Counted from the first letter of the stretch, positions 1 to 8,301 are shown. The stretch is DNA of 31,120 bases from DASVXQ01 sp046727955 (GCA_046727955.1 JBKPDO010000164.1:1-31120); one strand, 5' to 3'. Notes: generated by a model from the letters alone, not told the origin. Numbers and translations are program-made.

Positions 1-67
1 TCTTCCGAGGCAGATCAACATGTCATTGGACAGGCGTGTATCTATGCCGAATCGGGATTCCCACCAG

Positions 68-90
68 GCCGCAGGCCGCCTACCTGCGGC
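68..90. terminator. Possible hairpin terminator at the left edge
   Basis: Eight-base arms gccgcagg (68-75) and cctgcggc (83-90) flank a 7-base loop. No T-run follows on either strand, so this may be a rho-independent-like end of a gene outside the window or a chance GC-rich stem. Bases 1-229 contain no convincing gene; a 13-bp direct repeat (aaggtcgggtgga) lies at about 158-183, just upstream of the esterase. Confidence 0.3.
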
Positions 91-229
91 TTCAGCCCCA
101 GCCGTAGCCCAGAACCCTGATTAGCTGCGGAACGCGGGCGATACTGGTGTAGAGAAAGGTCGGGTGGAAAAGGTCGGGTGGAGTGGACGCTGGTCTTGTC
201 CGGCGGTCGCCCGGCCCGCGGAGGCTGAG

Positions 230-1422
230 ATGGCGCTGACCGGATTGCCGTTCCTGGTTGTGCTCGTGGCAACGGCGGCAGCGCTGATGGGCGCGACGAT
301 GCTGCTGTGGAACCGGTGGCCGTGGCCGTGGGCCGCTCCCATAAGGCTGCTGTTCCTCCTGCTGCTGATGGCCGCCGGCGTGGTCCTGGTCGCCGACATC
401 GTCAACCGCGACTATGACTTCTACACCTCGTTCAACGAGCTCCTCGGGCACGAGCCAGTGCGGGGCGTCGTCGTCACTGCCGAAGGTCCGTCCGGAGTGG
501 CCGGCACCGGCGGCGGGGGAGCCCAGTACCGGGCGAGCAATGCATGGACCACCCAGGGTGCGAATAGGGGCGCATACGGGCGGGTCATCCGGATACGGCT
601 CAACGGCGCGCGCTCCGGCGTGAGCCGAGAAGCCTTGGTCTACCTCCCGGCTGCGTACTTCCAGCCGTCCCAGGCCAGGCGACGCTTCCCTGTCATCGAG
701 CTGTTCCACGGCTACCCCGGAAGTCCCACGAACTGGACCCACCAGATGCGGTTCGCACAAACCCTCGATGCCGAGATCGCGGCCGGACGCATGCCACCAG
801 TCATCGCGGTCGCCCCCGCCGCCAACGATCCCGGCCGCGACAGCGAGTGCGTCGACGCCGTTCAGGGCCAGTGGGACGAGACGTATCTCGCCCTCGACGT
901 GCCGGCCGACATCGAACGCGATTTCCGCGCCCTGGACACCCGCGCATGGGCGACGCTCGGCTACTCCACCGGCGGGTTCTGCGCGGTCAATATCGCTTTG
1001 CACCATCCCGACCGCTACGCCGCCGCCGCGTCTCTGTCCGGCTACTACACCGCCCTCGTCGGCGGCTCCACGGGCGATCTCTACCGAGGGCACACGGCGG
1101 CGAGGCGCTGGAACTCGCCACTGTGGGTGGTCGCCCACCGGCCCGCGAATGTGGCCATGTACCTCGTCGCCTCACGCGGCGATCCCTCGGTGATGTGGGC
1201 CATGACGAGCATGCGCAGGGCGGCCGACGACCGGTGGCCTCTGGTCACCGTCACCCTGCCCGCGGGGGCCACAACTTCCATGTCTGGTACATCTCCAGCC
1301 TGCCCGCCTTCGAATGGCTCGGCGCCCACCTCCCCTCAGCGAGAGCCGTGCAGGTCCAGGAAGGGCGCCACCGGGGACCCGGACGGCTCTCTCATCATCT
1401 CCTCATGATGGTATGGAGATGA
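230..1422 (+). CDS. Membrane-anchored alpha/beta-hydrolase-fold esterase, frameshifted near the 3' end
   Basis: Putative esterase of the esterase D / antigen-85-like fold (PF00756-type). Start chosen at ATG 230, five bases after GGAGG. Two hydrophobic segments follow (ALTGLPFLVVLVATAAALMG, then about 25 residues around RLLFLLLLMAAGVVLVADIV), so the catalytic domain is probably extracytoplasmic. The nucleophile elbow GYSTGG and the HGYPGSPTNW segment are clear. The starting frame runs to 1408, but its last 50 residues look random. One frame over, from about 1264, the sequence reads GGHNFHVWYISSLPAFEWL, the expected C-terminal catalytic-His block, and ends at TGA 1420-1422, overlapping the kinase ATG. 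One G appears to be missing from the G5 run at 1264-1268. Without it the catalytic His is lost. Either a real mutation or an assembly error; substrate unknown. Confidence 0.75.
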
Positions 1423-2921
1423 TGGCGGGCAGAGCCGGCGAGAGGATGAGGCGCGTGCGGGTCCTGATCAGGGCAGGGCTGGGGCGGCTGCCGATCCGCG
1501 TCCGGCTGACCGCGTGGTACGTGCTGCTGCTCGGGGTGATCCTCACCGCGCTCGGCGCGTTCCTATCGTTGCGCCTGCGGGCCGATCTCGTCGCCGGAGT
1601 CGATGCCACCCTGGACACGCAGGCTGAGCAGATCGTGTTCGGGCTCAAGGACCCGGACGAGACGGAGTTCCGGGACATCAGCAGGCTGGCCCTGGCTGGC
1701 CCAGCGGGGCGGGGCTCGGCGGCCCAGCTCCTATCGCCGCGTGGCGAGGTCCTCGAGACCGCCCGCGAGCCCGTGGCCGCCCAGCCGATGCTGCCGCCCA
1801 GCCGGCTGGCCGCCGTGCTCAGGTCTGGCCAGCCGGTCCGGGCGACGGTCCAGCTCGGCCCCGAGCGCGAGCCGTTCCGGGTCCTGGCGGTCCCGCGGAC
1901 CGGCCACGGCGGCCCCACCGTCGTGGTGGTCGCCGCCTCTCTGGTAAGCGTGGAAGACTCGCTCGAGCGCCTCCAGTTGCTGCTGTTGCTGGCGGTCCCC
2001 GGCGTGCTCGCGCTGGCCGGAGGTGGCGGCTGGCTGCTGGCGCGCAGGGCGCTGCTGCCGGTAGCCCGCATGACCAGCCAAGCCGCGGAGATCGGCTCCG
2101 AGCGCCTGCACGACCGGGTTACCGTCCCAGCCGCCGCCGACGAGCTCGCGCTGCTGGGGCGCACCCTCAACGCGATGCTCGATCGCATCGAGCGTGGGGT
2201 GACCCAGCAGCGCCGCCTGATCGACGACGCCTCCCACGAGCTGCGCACGCCGCTGGCGATCCTGCGGGCCGAGCTGGACGTCGGACTCCGCGACGAGCGG
2301 CTGGGCCCGCACGCCATCGAGGTCCTCGGCAGCGCCACCGAGGAGGTGGCGCGCATGAGCCGGCTGGTCGACGACCTGCTCACCCTGGCCCATGCCGACG
2401 AGGGCGGGCTCCAGCTCCAGCCGGCGCCGGTGCGGCCCGCCGAGGTAGCCGCGTCCGTGGTCGCCAAGCTGCGGCCGATGGCCCAGACGAAGCGGATCAC
2501 GCTGTCGCTCGAGGGCGACAGCCCTCCCGTCCAGGCTGATCGGTCACGCTTGGCCCAGGTGCTGACCAACCTGGTCGACAACGCGGTGAAGTACACCGCC
2601 CCGGGGGGCGCCGTACGGGTGCGTGTCTGGAGCGACGCCGACTCGGTCGGGGTGTCAGCGCACGACACCGGCCCGGGGATCGCCCCCGAGGCGCTCCTCC
2701 GCGTGTTCGACCGGTTTTTCCGAGTCGATACGGCCCGCTCCCGCGGGCTGGGTGGCAGCGGCCTCGGGCTGGCGATCTGCAAGGAGATCGCGCAGGCGCA
2801 CGGCGGCCGGATCTGGGTCGAGAGCGAGCCTGGCGTCGGCAGCACCTTCACCCTGACGCTCCCGCGGCGCCCTGGCTCTGGCTCGGCGGCGCCCCGACAG
2901 GATCAGGCCTCCACGCGCTAG
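1419..2921 (+). CDS. Orphan two-component sensor histidine kinase
   Basis: Membrane sensor kinase of the HAMP/HisKA/HATPase_c class, about 500 aa. In order: TM1 (LTAWYVLLLGVILTALGAFL), an extracytoplasmic sensor region, TM2 (LLLLLAVPGVLALAGGGGWL), HAMP, the H-box DASHELRTPL (His about 273), N-box LTNLVDNAVKYT, G1 box DTGPGIAPE with VFDRFFR, and G2 box GLGGSGLGLAI. It normally autophosphorylates and passes phosphate to an OmpR-type regulator, but no response regulator gene is next to it. Start is uncertain: ATG 1419 gives an ATGA overlap with the frame-corrected esterase stop; ATG 1413, 1422 and 1446 are alternatives. The stop codon TAG at 2919-2921 lies in the CTAG at the boundary of a MITE; the protein still has a normal C-terminus. 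Confidence 0.9.
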   Translation: MMAGRAGERMRRVRVLIRAGLGRLPIRVRLTAWYVLLLGVILTALGAFLSLRLRADLVAGVDATLDTQAEQIVFGLKDPDETEFRDISRLALAGPAGRGSAAQLLSPRGEVLETAREPVAAQPMLPPSRLAAVLRSGQPVRATVQLGPEREPFRVLAVPRTGHGGPTVVVVAASLVSVEDSLERLQLLLLLAVPGVLALAGGGGWLLARRALLPVARMTSQAAEIGSERLHDRVTVPAAADELALLGRTLNAMLDRIERGVTQQRRLIDDASHELRTPLAILRAELDVGLRDERLGPHAIEVLGSATEEVARMSRLVDDLLTLAHADEGGLQLQPAPVRPAEVAASVVAKLRPMAQTKRITLSLEGDSPPVQADRSRLAQVLTNLVDNAVKYTAPGGAVRVRVWSDADSVGVSAHDTGPGIAPEALLRVFDRFFRVDTARSRGLGGSGLGLAICKEIAQAHGGRIWVESEPGVGSTFTLTLPRRPGSGSAAPRQDQASTR

Positions 2922-3029
2922 TGCTGCGTTCCTCAACAGCGGTGCATGATGCTGGCAGCGCCAATACGGGTGCTGACCTGGTCATCTGGGGAGCCGAAAC
3001 CGTACCCGTCTTGAGGAACGTTGCACTAG
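2918..3029. mobile_element. MITE-A, non-autonomous IS630-type element (112 bp)
   Basis: Terminal inverted repeats ctagtgctgcgttcctcaa (2918-2936) and its complement at 3011-3029 match at 17 of 19 positions and closely resemble the ends of the adjacent IS630-type element. CTAG occurs at both edges, as expected for an IS630 family element that duplicates TA within CTAG. There is no coding capacity. Bases inside its right end resemble the sub-terminal bases of the IS right end, so it may derive from a relative of that IS and be mobilised by its transposase. The left CTAG supplies the kinase stop codon, and the right CTAG is also the left edge of the IS. Confidence 0.8.
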
Positions 3030-3040
3030 TGCTACGTTCC

Positions 3041-4203
3041 TCAAAGGCGATACACGAAAACTCGCCGTCGGTGGCGTGGGGACGGTGGCGGGCGGCCCCA
3101 CACCCACGGGTGGGCGCGGGCGTTCAACTGTAGGGTCGCAACCTGGGTCGCGAGCGTGATCTCGCCCGGGTCGGCGAAGGTCTGCCTGGCCAGCCCCTCG
3201 CGGCGAAACAGCCGCCACCAGCCCTCCTGCAGAGTGAGCCAGCAGGCCCGCTTGAGGATGAAGGCGTGCTGGATGCGGGGGTGGTCGGCCAGCCAGGTGC
3301 GGGTGCTGCAGCTGGTGTGGCTGGACAGGTTGTCGGTGATCACCACGATGGTCCCGGTCGGGTTGGCGGTCTCGACGGCGGCCAGGAGCTGCTGGTAACC
3401 GACCGAGTTGCGGGAGGGGGCGGTCATCGTCACCTCCTGCCCGTCGCCGACGCGCAGCGCGCCGTACACCCAGGTCTTCTCCATGCCACGGCTGTACTCC
3501 AACGGCGCCTTGATGCGATGCCCGTCGGGTGACCAGCCCGGCGCCGGCGGGAAGGTGCGCGGGATCACCGGACCGAGCTCGTCGGCGCAGATCACGGTCG
3601 TCGCCTCGGGCGGATCGGTGTAGAGGGCGATGACCTTGGCCCTTTTGGGGCGAAGTCCGGGTCGGTGCTGGCCGCCCACGAGCGGGTCGGTCGCCACCGC
3701 ACCCGTTCGCTGATGAGGATGCGGCGGACCTGGCTGCGGCCCACCCGGATGCCCTCGGCCTGGGCGCGCTCGGCCAGGGCGTCCAGGGTCCACTGCGCCG
3801 GCGCCTCGGGCTGGGCAGGCGCCAGCAGCCCCTCCCCGCCCTGGTGCAGCCGGCCGGGCGGCTGCGAGCGGGCCAGGGCGATGAGCCGGCCACGCTCGGT
3901 CTCGGTCAGGCGCCGAGGTCGGCCGGGTCCTGGCCGGTCGCCGAGCCCGTCGACGCCCTCGGCGTTGAAGCGGTGCAGCCGCTCCCGCACCGTCTGCGGG
4001 TGGCAGCCCAGCTGGTGGGCGATCTGGGTGGTGCGCAGGCCGTCCCAGCTGTGGGCGATCATCGGGGCGCGCCGGATCCAGTCGCCGGGGGCGTGCCGGG
4101 CGCCGGCCAGCTTGCGGATGGTGCGCTCTTCGGCGGGGTCGACTGGTGGTCGGGCGAACAGCAGGACGGGCGCGGCGGCTCCCTCCTCGGCGCGCACCAG
4201 CAT
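3041..4203 (-). CDS. IS630-family transposase, two frames joined by a probable programmed -1 frameshift
   Basis: DDE transposase of about 387 aa when the two frames are joined. The N-terminal frame starts at ATG 4203 and carries a helix-turn-helix region (TTQIAHQLGCHPQTVRERLHRF). It leads to DPDFAPK near 3645, then would run out of frame to 3592. The C-terminal frame takes over with KVIALYTDPPE and holds the DDE residues: CADE (first Asp), VVITDN (second Asp) and WLTLQEGWW (Glu). It stops at TGA 3041-3043, inside the left inverted repeat. The switch is a -1 shift at C_CCA_AAA (minus strand 3649-3643), a canonical X_XXY_YYZ slippery heptamer, so the split is probably regulatory rather than decay. 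Transcriptional slippage or a simple mutation are alternatives. Confidence 0.85.
3643..3649 (-). promoter_or_regulatory. -1 ribosomal frameshift site C_CCA_AAA
   Basis: In the upstream frame the minus strand reads GCC CCA AAA GGG. Moving back one base gives CCC AAA AGG and enters the frame of the catalytic domain. This matches X_XXY_YYZ exactly. The GGGC just after it could pair with a GCCC about 14 bases downstream, but that stem starts without a spacer and is weak evidence. Confidence 0.6.
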
Positions 4204-4254
4204 GCAGCCGTCGATACGAGCACACCACCTATACCCACATTGAGGAACGTAGCA

Positions 4255-4381
4255 CTAGAGCGCCGGTCAAGTAGTACTGGCTCGAGGGGATTGCGTGGTC
4301 ACCCGGAGCGGCGCGCAGGGCCAGGAGCTGCACGTATGGTCCGGCGCTGCATGCTGCGCCGCTACTTGACCGGCGTTCTAG
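4255..4381. mobile_element. MITE-B, second non-autonomous CTAG-bounded element (127 bp)
   Basis: Inverted repeats at 4255-4274 (ctagagcgccggtcaagtag) and 4362-4381 match at 19 of 20 positions after complementing. CTAG stands at both edges. The ends differ from those of MITE-A and the IS apart from the CTAG, so a different transposase family member should mobilise it. Its left CTAG is the right edge of the IS. There is no ORF. Removing all three elements leaves a single CTAG between the histidine kinase stop and the sequence leading to murT. Confidence 0.75.
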
Positions 4382-4512
4382 AGGTTGCGGGCGAGCGCCT
4401 GAAGGCGCGGGCGTGGTCTCGGGCGGCCATGCCGGATCGTGCCGGGTTCACCGGCATCTCATCGCGAGCGCAGTAAACCGGCGGGCGGGGGAGGCGGGTG
4501 AGGAGCGGGAGC

Positions 4513-5799
4513 ATGAAGCGTGGCAGCGGTGCGCTGCTGTACGACGACGTTGTGGGCTGGGCTGCGAGACTGGCGGGCGCCACTATCCGGGCGACCGGCC
4601 GTGGGCAGGGTGCGACGCTGCCGGGCAAGCTCGCCGAATGGAGCGCTCCTGGGATCACCCGGCGGCGGACCGCGGCCTTGGACCGGGTGGTCCTGGTCTC
4701 CGGCACGAACGGCAAGACGACCACGACCGCGATGCTCACCGCCACCTTGGCCGCTGACGGCCGCCGGCTGGCCAGCAACGCCTCCGGCTCGAATCTGTAC
4801 CGGGGCCTGACCACGGCGCTGCTGGGCGCTGGCCCGCAGACCCAGGACGCCGTCCTGGAGGTCGACGAGGCGGTACTGCCCCGCGCGATCGACGACCTCC
4901 GTCCCGACCTGGTCGTACTGCTCAACCTGAGCAGGGACCAGCTCGACCGGCACCACGAGGTGCAACGGCTGGCGGAGGGGTGGCGGGCGGCGGTCGGGCG
5001 GCTGCCCGCCGGCGCGACCGTGGTCGCCGACTGGGCGGACCCCAAAGTGGCGTGGGCCGCCGAGGCGGGGCCACGAACCGTCCTGGTCCGTCTGCAGGGA
5101 CGCACCCTCGGCCGGGACGGCGTGAGCTGCCCCGCCTGCGGTGGCCTGCTCAGCCAGGCCGACTCCGGCCGCTATCGCTGCCAGCGGTGCGGCTGGTCCC
5201 CAGCACCGCCCACGGTCGAGGTCGAGCGGCAGGGGCACGAGATCAGCCTCCACGGCTTCGGCATCAGCAGCCGCGCGCGGCTGGCGGTCGCTACCCCCGG
5301 CTACGCGCTGGACGCCGCGGCGGCCTGGGCTGCGGGGATCTGGCTCGGCGCCGATCCCGGGTGCTCGGTGGCCGCGATCGCCCGTCTGGGAATCGTCCAG
5401 GACCGCTACGCGGACGTGTTGTGGCGGGGGATCCCGCTCCGCCTGCTGCTGGCCAAGAACCCGGCCGGGTGGGACGAGGCGCTCAGCGCGGCGGCCGACC
5501 CGGGCCGGACGGCGATCGTCGCCGTCAACGGCGACGGGCCGGACGGCCGTGACACCTCCTGGCTGTGGGACGTCGACATGGGCCGGCTGCGCCAGCGGCC
5601 ACTGGTGGTCGCCACGGGAGCGCGGGCCGAGGACGCGGCGCTGCGCCTCGAGGTCGCCGGTGTCCCCTGTGCCGTGATGCGACCGCTGAGCCGCGCGATC
5701 ACCTGGGCGGGCGCCCGGCCAGGCGGCCACCGTGTGGACCTGTTCGCCGACTACACCTCGTTTCAGCAGGCGCGGAGGCTCATCAGCAAGGATGGCTGA
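4513..5799 (+). CDS. murT: Lipid II isoglutaminyl synthase, MurT subunit
   Basis: Mur-ligase-like ATP-binding subunit which, with the glutaminase GatD, amidates the D-glutamate of lipid II in the peptidoglycan stem. 428 aa, normal for the family. The central domain has the P-loop SGTNGKTTTT (about 63-72). A four-cysteine zinc ribbon follows (CPAC at 206-209 and CQRC at 223-226), characteristic of MurT. The C-terminal DUF1727 region contains WDVDMGRL (about 352-359), matching the conserved Asp segment that completes the GatD catalytic triad in known complexes. Start at ATG 4513 follows AGGAG by 7 bases. Unusually, no gatD lies beside it: downstream is convergent rlmB and upstream is the mobile cluster. 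Confidence 0.92.
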   Translation: MKRGSGALLYDDVVGWAARLAGATIRATGRGQGATLPGKLAEWSAPGITRRRTAALDRVVLVSGTNGKTTTTAMLTATLAADGRRLASNASGSNLYRGLTTALLGAGPQTQDAVLEVDEAVLPRAIDDLRPDLVVLLNLSRDQLDRHHEVQRLAEGWRAAVGRLPAGATVVADWADPKVAWAAEAGPRTVLVRLQGRTLGRDGVSCPACGGLLSQADSGRYRCQRCGWSPAPPTVEVERQGHEISLHGFGISSRARLAVATPGYALDAAAAWAAGIWLGADPGCSVAAIARLGIVQDRYADVLWRGIPLRLLLAKNPAGWDEALSAAADPGRTAIVAVNGDGPDGRDTSWLWDVDMGRLRQRPLVVATGARAEDAALRLEVAGVPCAVMRPLSRAITWAGARPGGHRVDLFADYTSFQQARRLISKDG

Positions 5800-5845
5800 G
5801 CTCCACCGCGCCCGCCTCGAGGCCGTCCTGGGCAGTGGCCGGCTC

Positions 5846-5906
5846 GGCCGGCGCCGGCGCCGGCCCGGCTGATCCGGCTGATCCGGCTGATCCGGCTGAT
5901 CCGGCT
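5846..5906. repeat. GC palindrome followed by a 9-bp tandem repeat between murT and rlmB
   Basis: Bases 5846-5865 form a perfect 20-bp palindrome of ggccggcgcc type. It is followed at 5867-5906 by ggctgatcc repeated four times plus a partial ggct. The array sits between the convergent stops of murT and rlmB and just reaches the rlmB stop. It may act as a terminator region, but the tandem repeats look like a minisatellite. Confidence 0.85.
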
Positions 5907-6853
5907 CAGCTGCCCTCGGAGCGCCGGCGGCGGCGCACCTCGAACAGCGCAAGCGCGCCCGCGACCGCGGCGTTCAGGCTCTCGACCCGCCCCGCCATGG
6001 GGATGTGCACCAGCACGTCGCAGGTCTCTCTGACCAAGCGGTGGAGGCCGCCGCCCTCGCCGCCGACCACCACGCACACCGGCTCGTCGGCCAGCTCCAG
6101 CTCGAACAGGCTCGCCGGCGCGTCGGCGGCCAGGCCGATGCACCACAGGCCGGAGGCTCGCAGCCGCTCCAGCGCTCGGACCATATTGGGGACCTCAGCA
6201 ACCGCGACGTGCTCGAGCGCTCCGGCCGAGGACTTGACCGCCACCGCCGACAGCGGGGCGCTGCGGCGCCGCGGCACGATCACGCCGTGGCAGCCGGCGG
6301 CGTCCGCGCTGCGCGCCAGGGCGCCGAGGTTGCGAGGGTCCTCGATCCCGTCGAGGGCGAGGAAGAAGGGCGGCTCGCTCGTCCCGAGCGGGATCGCCAG
6401 CAGTTCGTCCAGCTCGACCGGCTGGATCGGCGCCACCAGCGCGGCGACCCCTTGGTGCGCCCCAGTCTGCGCCTGCGCGTCCAGCGCCGAGCGCGGCACG
6501 GTCTCGACAGGGACCCCGCGCTTGCCGGCGAGCGAGAGCAGCTCGGCGAGCGAGCCGCGCTCGGCGCTGGAAACGGCCACCACCACCCGCTCGACCGGGC
6601 GACCGGCGCGGAGCGCCTCGAGCACCGGGCGCCGGCCTTCGAGCAGCACCCAGCCGGGCTCGGCGCGCAGGGCGGCACGGCCTGCCTCGAGCCGGTCGCG
6701 CCGACGCGCCTGCTTGGCGGCGCGGGCGCCATCGCCCCTGGACCTGGCCCGCCGCTTCTCGGCCGGAGCCCGGGGCCGCTGCGGCTCGCGGGCCTGCTCC
6801 GGCTCGCCCTGGTACGGCGGGCGGCCCGGACCTCCTACCGGGCCAGGTGCCAC
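5906..6853 (-). CDS. rlmB: 23S rRNA (guanosine-2'-O)-methyltransferase RlmB / TrmH family
   Basis: SpoU (SPOUT class) RNA 2'-O-ribose methyltransferase, 315 aa. After a basic, low-complexity N-terminal extension of about 65 residues comes the substrate-binding domain (WVLLEGRRPVLEALRAGRPV), then the three SpoU motifs: ALDGIEDPRNLGALARSA, VVVGGEGGGLHRLV, and HIPMAGRVESLNAAVAGAL. In other bacteria RlmB methylates G2251 of the peptidyl-transferase loop; another rRNA or tRNA target cannot be excluded from sequence. Start GTG 6853 lies inside cysS (19-base overlap) with GGAGG six bases upstream, so it is probably translated together with cysS. Confidence 0.92.
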   Translation of the reverse strand: MAPGPVGGPGRPPYQGEPEQAREPQRPRAPAEKRRARSRGDGARAAKQARRRDRLEAGRAALRAEPGWVLLEGRRPVLEALRAGRPVERVVVAVSSAERGSLAELLSLAGKRGVPVETVPRSALDAQAQTGAHQGVAALVAPIQPVELDELLAIPLGTSEPPFFLALDGIEDPRNLGALARSADAAGCHGVIVPRRRSAPLSAVAVKSSAGALEHVAVAEVPNMVRALERLRASGLWCIGLAADAPASLFELELADEPVCVVVGGEGGGLHRLVRETCDVLVHIPMAGRVESLNAAVAGALALFEVRRRRRSEGS

Positions 6854-8250
6854 CGGGGGCCTCCGGGCCGGTCCTCGACCCGGATGCCGATCGCGCCCAG
6901 GCGCTCGCGCACCATGTCAGCGGCGGCGAAATCGCGCGCGGCCCTGGCACGCTCTCGCAGCTCCAGGACCAGGTCGAGCACGGCTGGGAAGGCGGTCACG
7001 TCTGGCAGGTCGAGCAGTGGCGTGAAGCCCAGCCGGGCGGCCAGGTCGGTGAAGGTCGCCAGCCGCGTGCGCAGCTCCGCGATGGCGGAGGCGCTGCCCC
7101 GCTCCGCCTTGGCGATCGCCGGGTTGGCGTCGTTGACCAGGTCGAACAGCGCCGCCAGGGCAGCCGGGACGTTGATGTCGTCGTCCAGGGCGGCCGCGAA
7201 GCGCTCCGTCCAGTGGCCTTCCTCCACCTTGTCCACCTTGGGCCCCTCGCCGGCCGGCGGGAGCGCTCGGGCGGCGTTGACCGCGAAGGTCGACAGCCGC
7301 TCATAGGCGGCGGTCGCGTCGGCCAGCACCTCGGTCGAGAACTCGAGCGGGCTGCGGTAGTGAGCGGTCATCAGCGCGTAGCGCAGCACCACGCCACGGT
7401 GGCGCTTCAGGAGCTGGCGCGGGCTCACCACGTTCCCCACCGACTTGGCCATCTTCTCGCCCTGCACCTCGAGGAAGGCGTTGTGCAGCCAGTAGCGGGC
7501 GAAGGGCTCGCCGGTGGCGCCCTCGTACTGCGCGATCTCGTTCTCGTGGTGGGGGAAGATGAGGTCCTCGCCGCCACCGTGGATGTCGAAGCCCTGACCG
7601 AGGTACTTCGACGACATCACCGAGCACTCCAGGTGCCAGCCGGGCCGGCCCTCGCCCCAGGGGGATGCCCAGGTCGGCTCGCCGGGCTTGGCGCCCTTCC
7701 ACAGCACGAAGTCGAGCGGGTCGCGCTTCTCGGGATTGACCTCGACCCGGGCGCCCGCCAGGAGATCGGCAGTGTCGCGGCCGGAGAGCTTGCCGTACTC
7801 CGGGAACTTGCCGACGGCGAAGTACACGTCTCTGCCGGCCTGGTAGGCCAGGCCAGCGCTGAACAGCTTGGCCACCAGGTCGAGCATCTCCGGGACGTGG
7901 CCGGTGGCGCGGGGCGCGATGTCGGGCGGCAGGACGCCGAGCGCGGCGGTGATCTCCTCGTAGACGCGCGTCCACTGCTCGGCGATGACGAAGGCGCGCA
8001 GGGCGTCGTGCCCAGACGCCTCGACGACGTGGTCGTCGATGTCGGTGTAGTTGCGCACGTACAGCACTTTGTAGCCGGAGGCGAGCAGGTGCCTGCGGAG
8101 CACGTCGAAGACGACCACGTTGCGAAGGTTGCCGATGTGCGGCTCGTTGTAGACCGTTGGCCCACACAGGTAGATGCCGACCTTGCCCTCGTCCCTTGGG
8201 ACGAACAGCTGCTTGCTTCTGGTCAGCGTATTGGTGAGGTAGAGGGCCAC
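6835..8250 (-). CDS. cysS: Cysteinyl-tRNA synthetase
   Basis: Class I aminoacyl-tRNA synthetase that charges tRNA-Cys; 471 aa. The catalytic core shows YLCGPTVYNEPHIGN (Cys29 zinc ligand and the HIGH-type motif), WHLECSVMSS (Cys209), HGGGEDLIFPHHENEIAQ (His/Glu zinc ligands) and KMAKSVGN, a KMSKS variant with Ala. The C-terminal part (ALDDDINVPAALAAL, then a basic end) is the anticodon-binding region. Mycothiol ligase MshC is a paralogue, but full length and position between ispF and rlmB fit CysRS. Start GTG 8250 is preceded by GGAG at seven bases. Confidence 0.96.
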   Translation of the reverse strand: MALYLTNTLTRSKQLFVPRDEGKVGIYLCGPTVYNEPHIGNLRNVVVFDVLRRHLLASGYKVLYVRNYTDIDDHVVEASGHDALRAFVIAEQWTRVYEEITAALGVLPPDIAPRATGHVPEMLDLVAKLFSAGLAYQAGRDVYFAVGKFPEYGKLSGRDTADLLAGARVEVNPEKRDPLDFVLWKGAKPGEPTWASPWGEGRPGWHLECSVMSSKYLGQGFDIHGGGEDLIFPHHENEIAQYEGATGEPFARYWLHNAFLEVQGEKMAKSVGNVVSPRQLLKRHRGVVLRYALMTAHYRSPLEFSTEVLADATAAYERLSTFAVNAARALPPAGEGPKVDKVEEGHWTERFAAALDDDINVPAALAALFDLVNDANPAIAKAERGSASAIAELRTRLATFTDLAARLGFTPLLDLPDVTAFPAVLDLVLELRERARAARDFAAADMVRERLGAIGIRVEDRPGGPRWHLAR

Positions 8251-8301
8251 AGCTAAGCTCCAGCGCGTCGGGTTGCAGGACTCGGATCGCTCCAGATGGA
8301 C

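Larger units (their letters stand above)
3026..4258 (-). mobile_element. IS630-family insertion sequence
   Basis: About 1.23 kb. Perfect 19-bp terminal inverted repeats: ctagtgctacgttcctcaa at 3026-3044 and its exact complement at 4240-4258, each ending in CTAG. It encodes one transposase on the minus strand, in two overlapping frames. TA duplication within CTAG targets is known for this family. The left CTAG is shared with MITE-A and the right one with MITE-B. Perfect ends and an almost intact transposase suggest a recently active copy. Confidence 0.9.

Noticed and set aside
92..1138. Minus-strand open frame opposite the esterase
   Set aside because: No domain, and the plus-strand frame has the GYSTGG elbow, membrane segments and a good ribosome site.
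1255..1275. Programmed frameshift in the esterase
   Set aside because: The G5 run does not form an X_XXY_YYZ heptamer in frame, so decay or a sequencing error is more likely.
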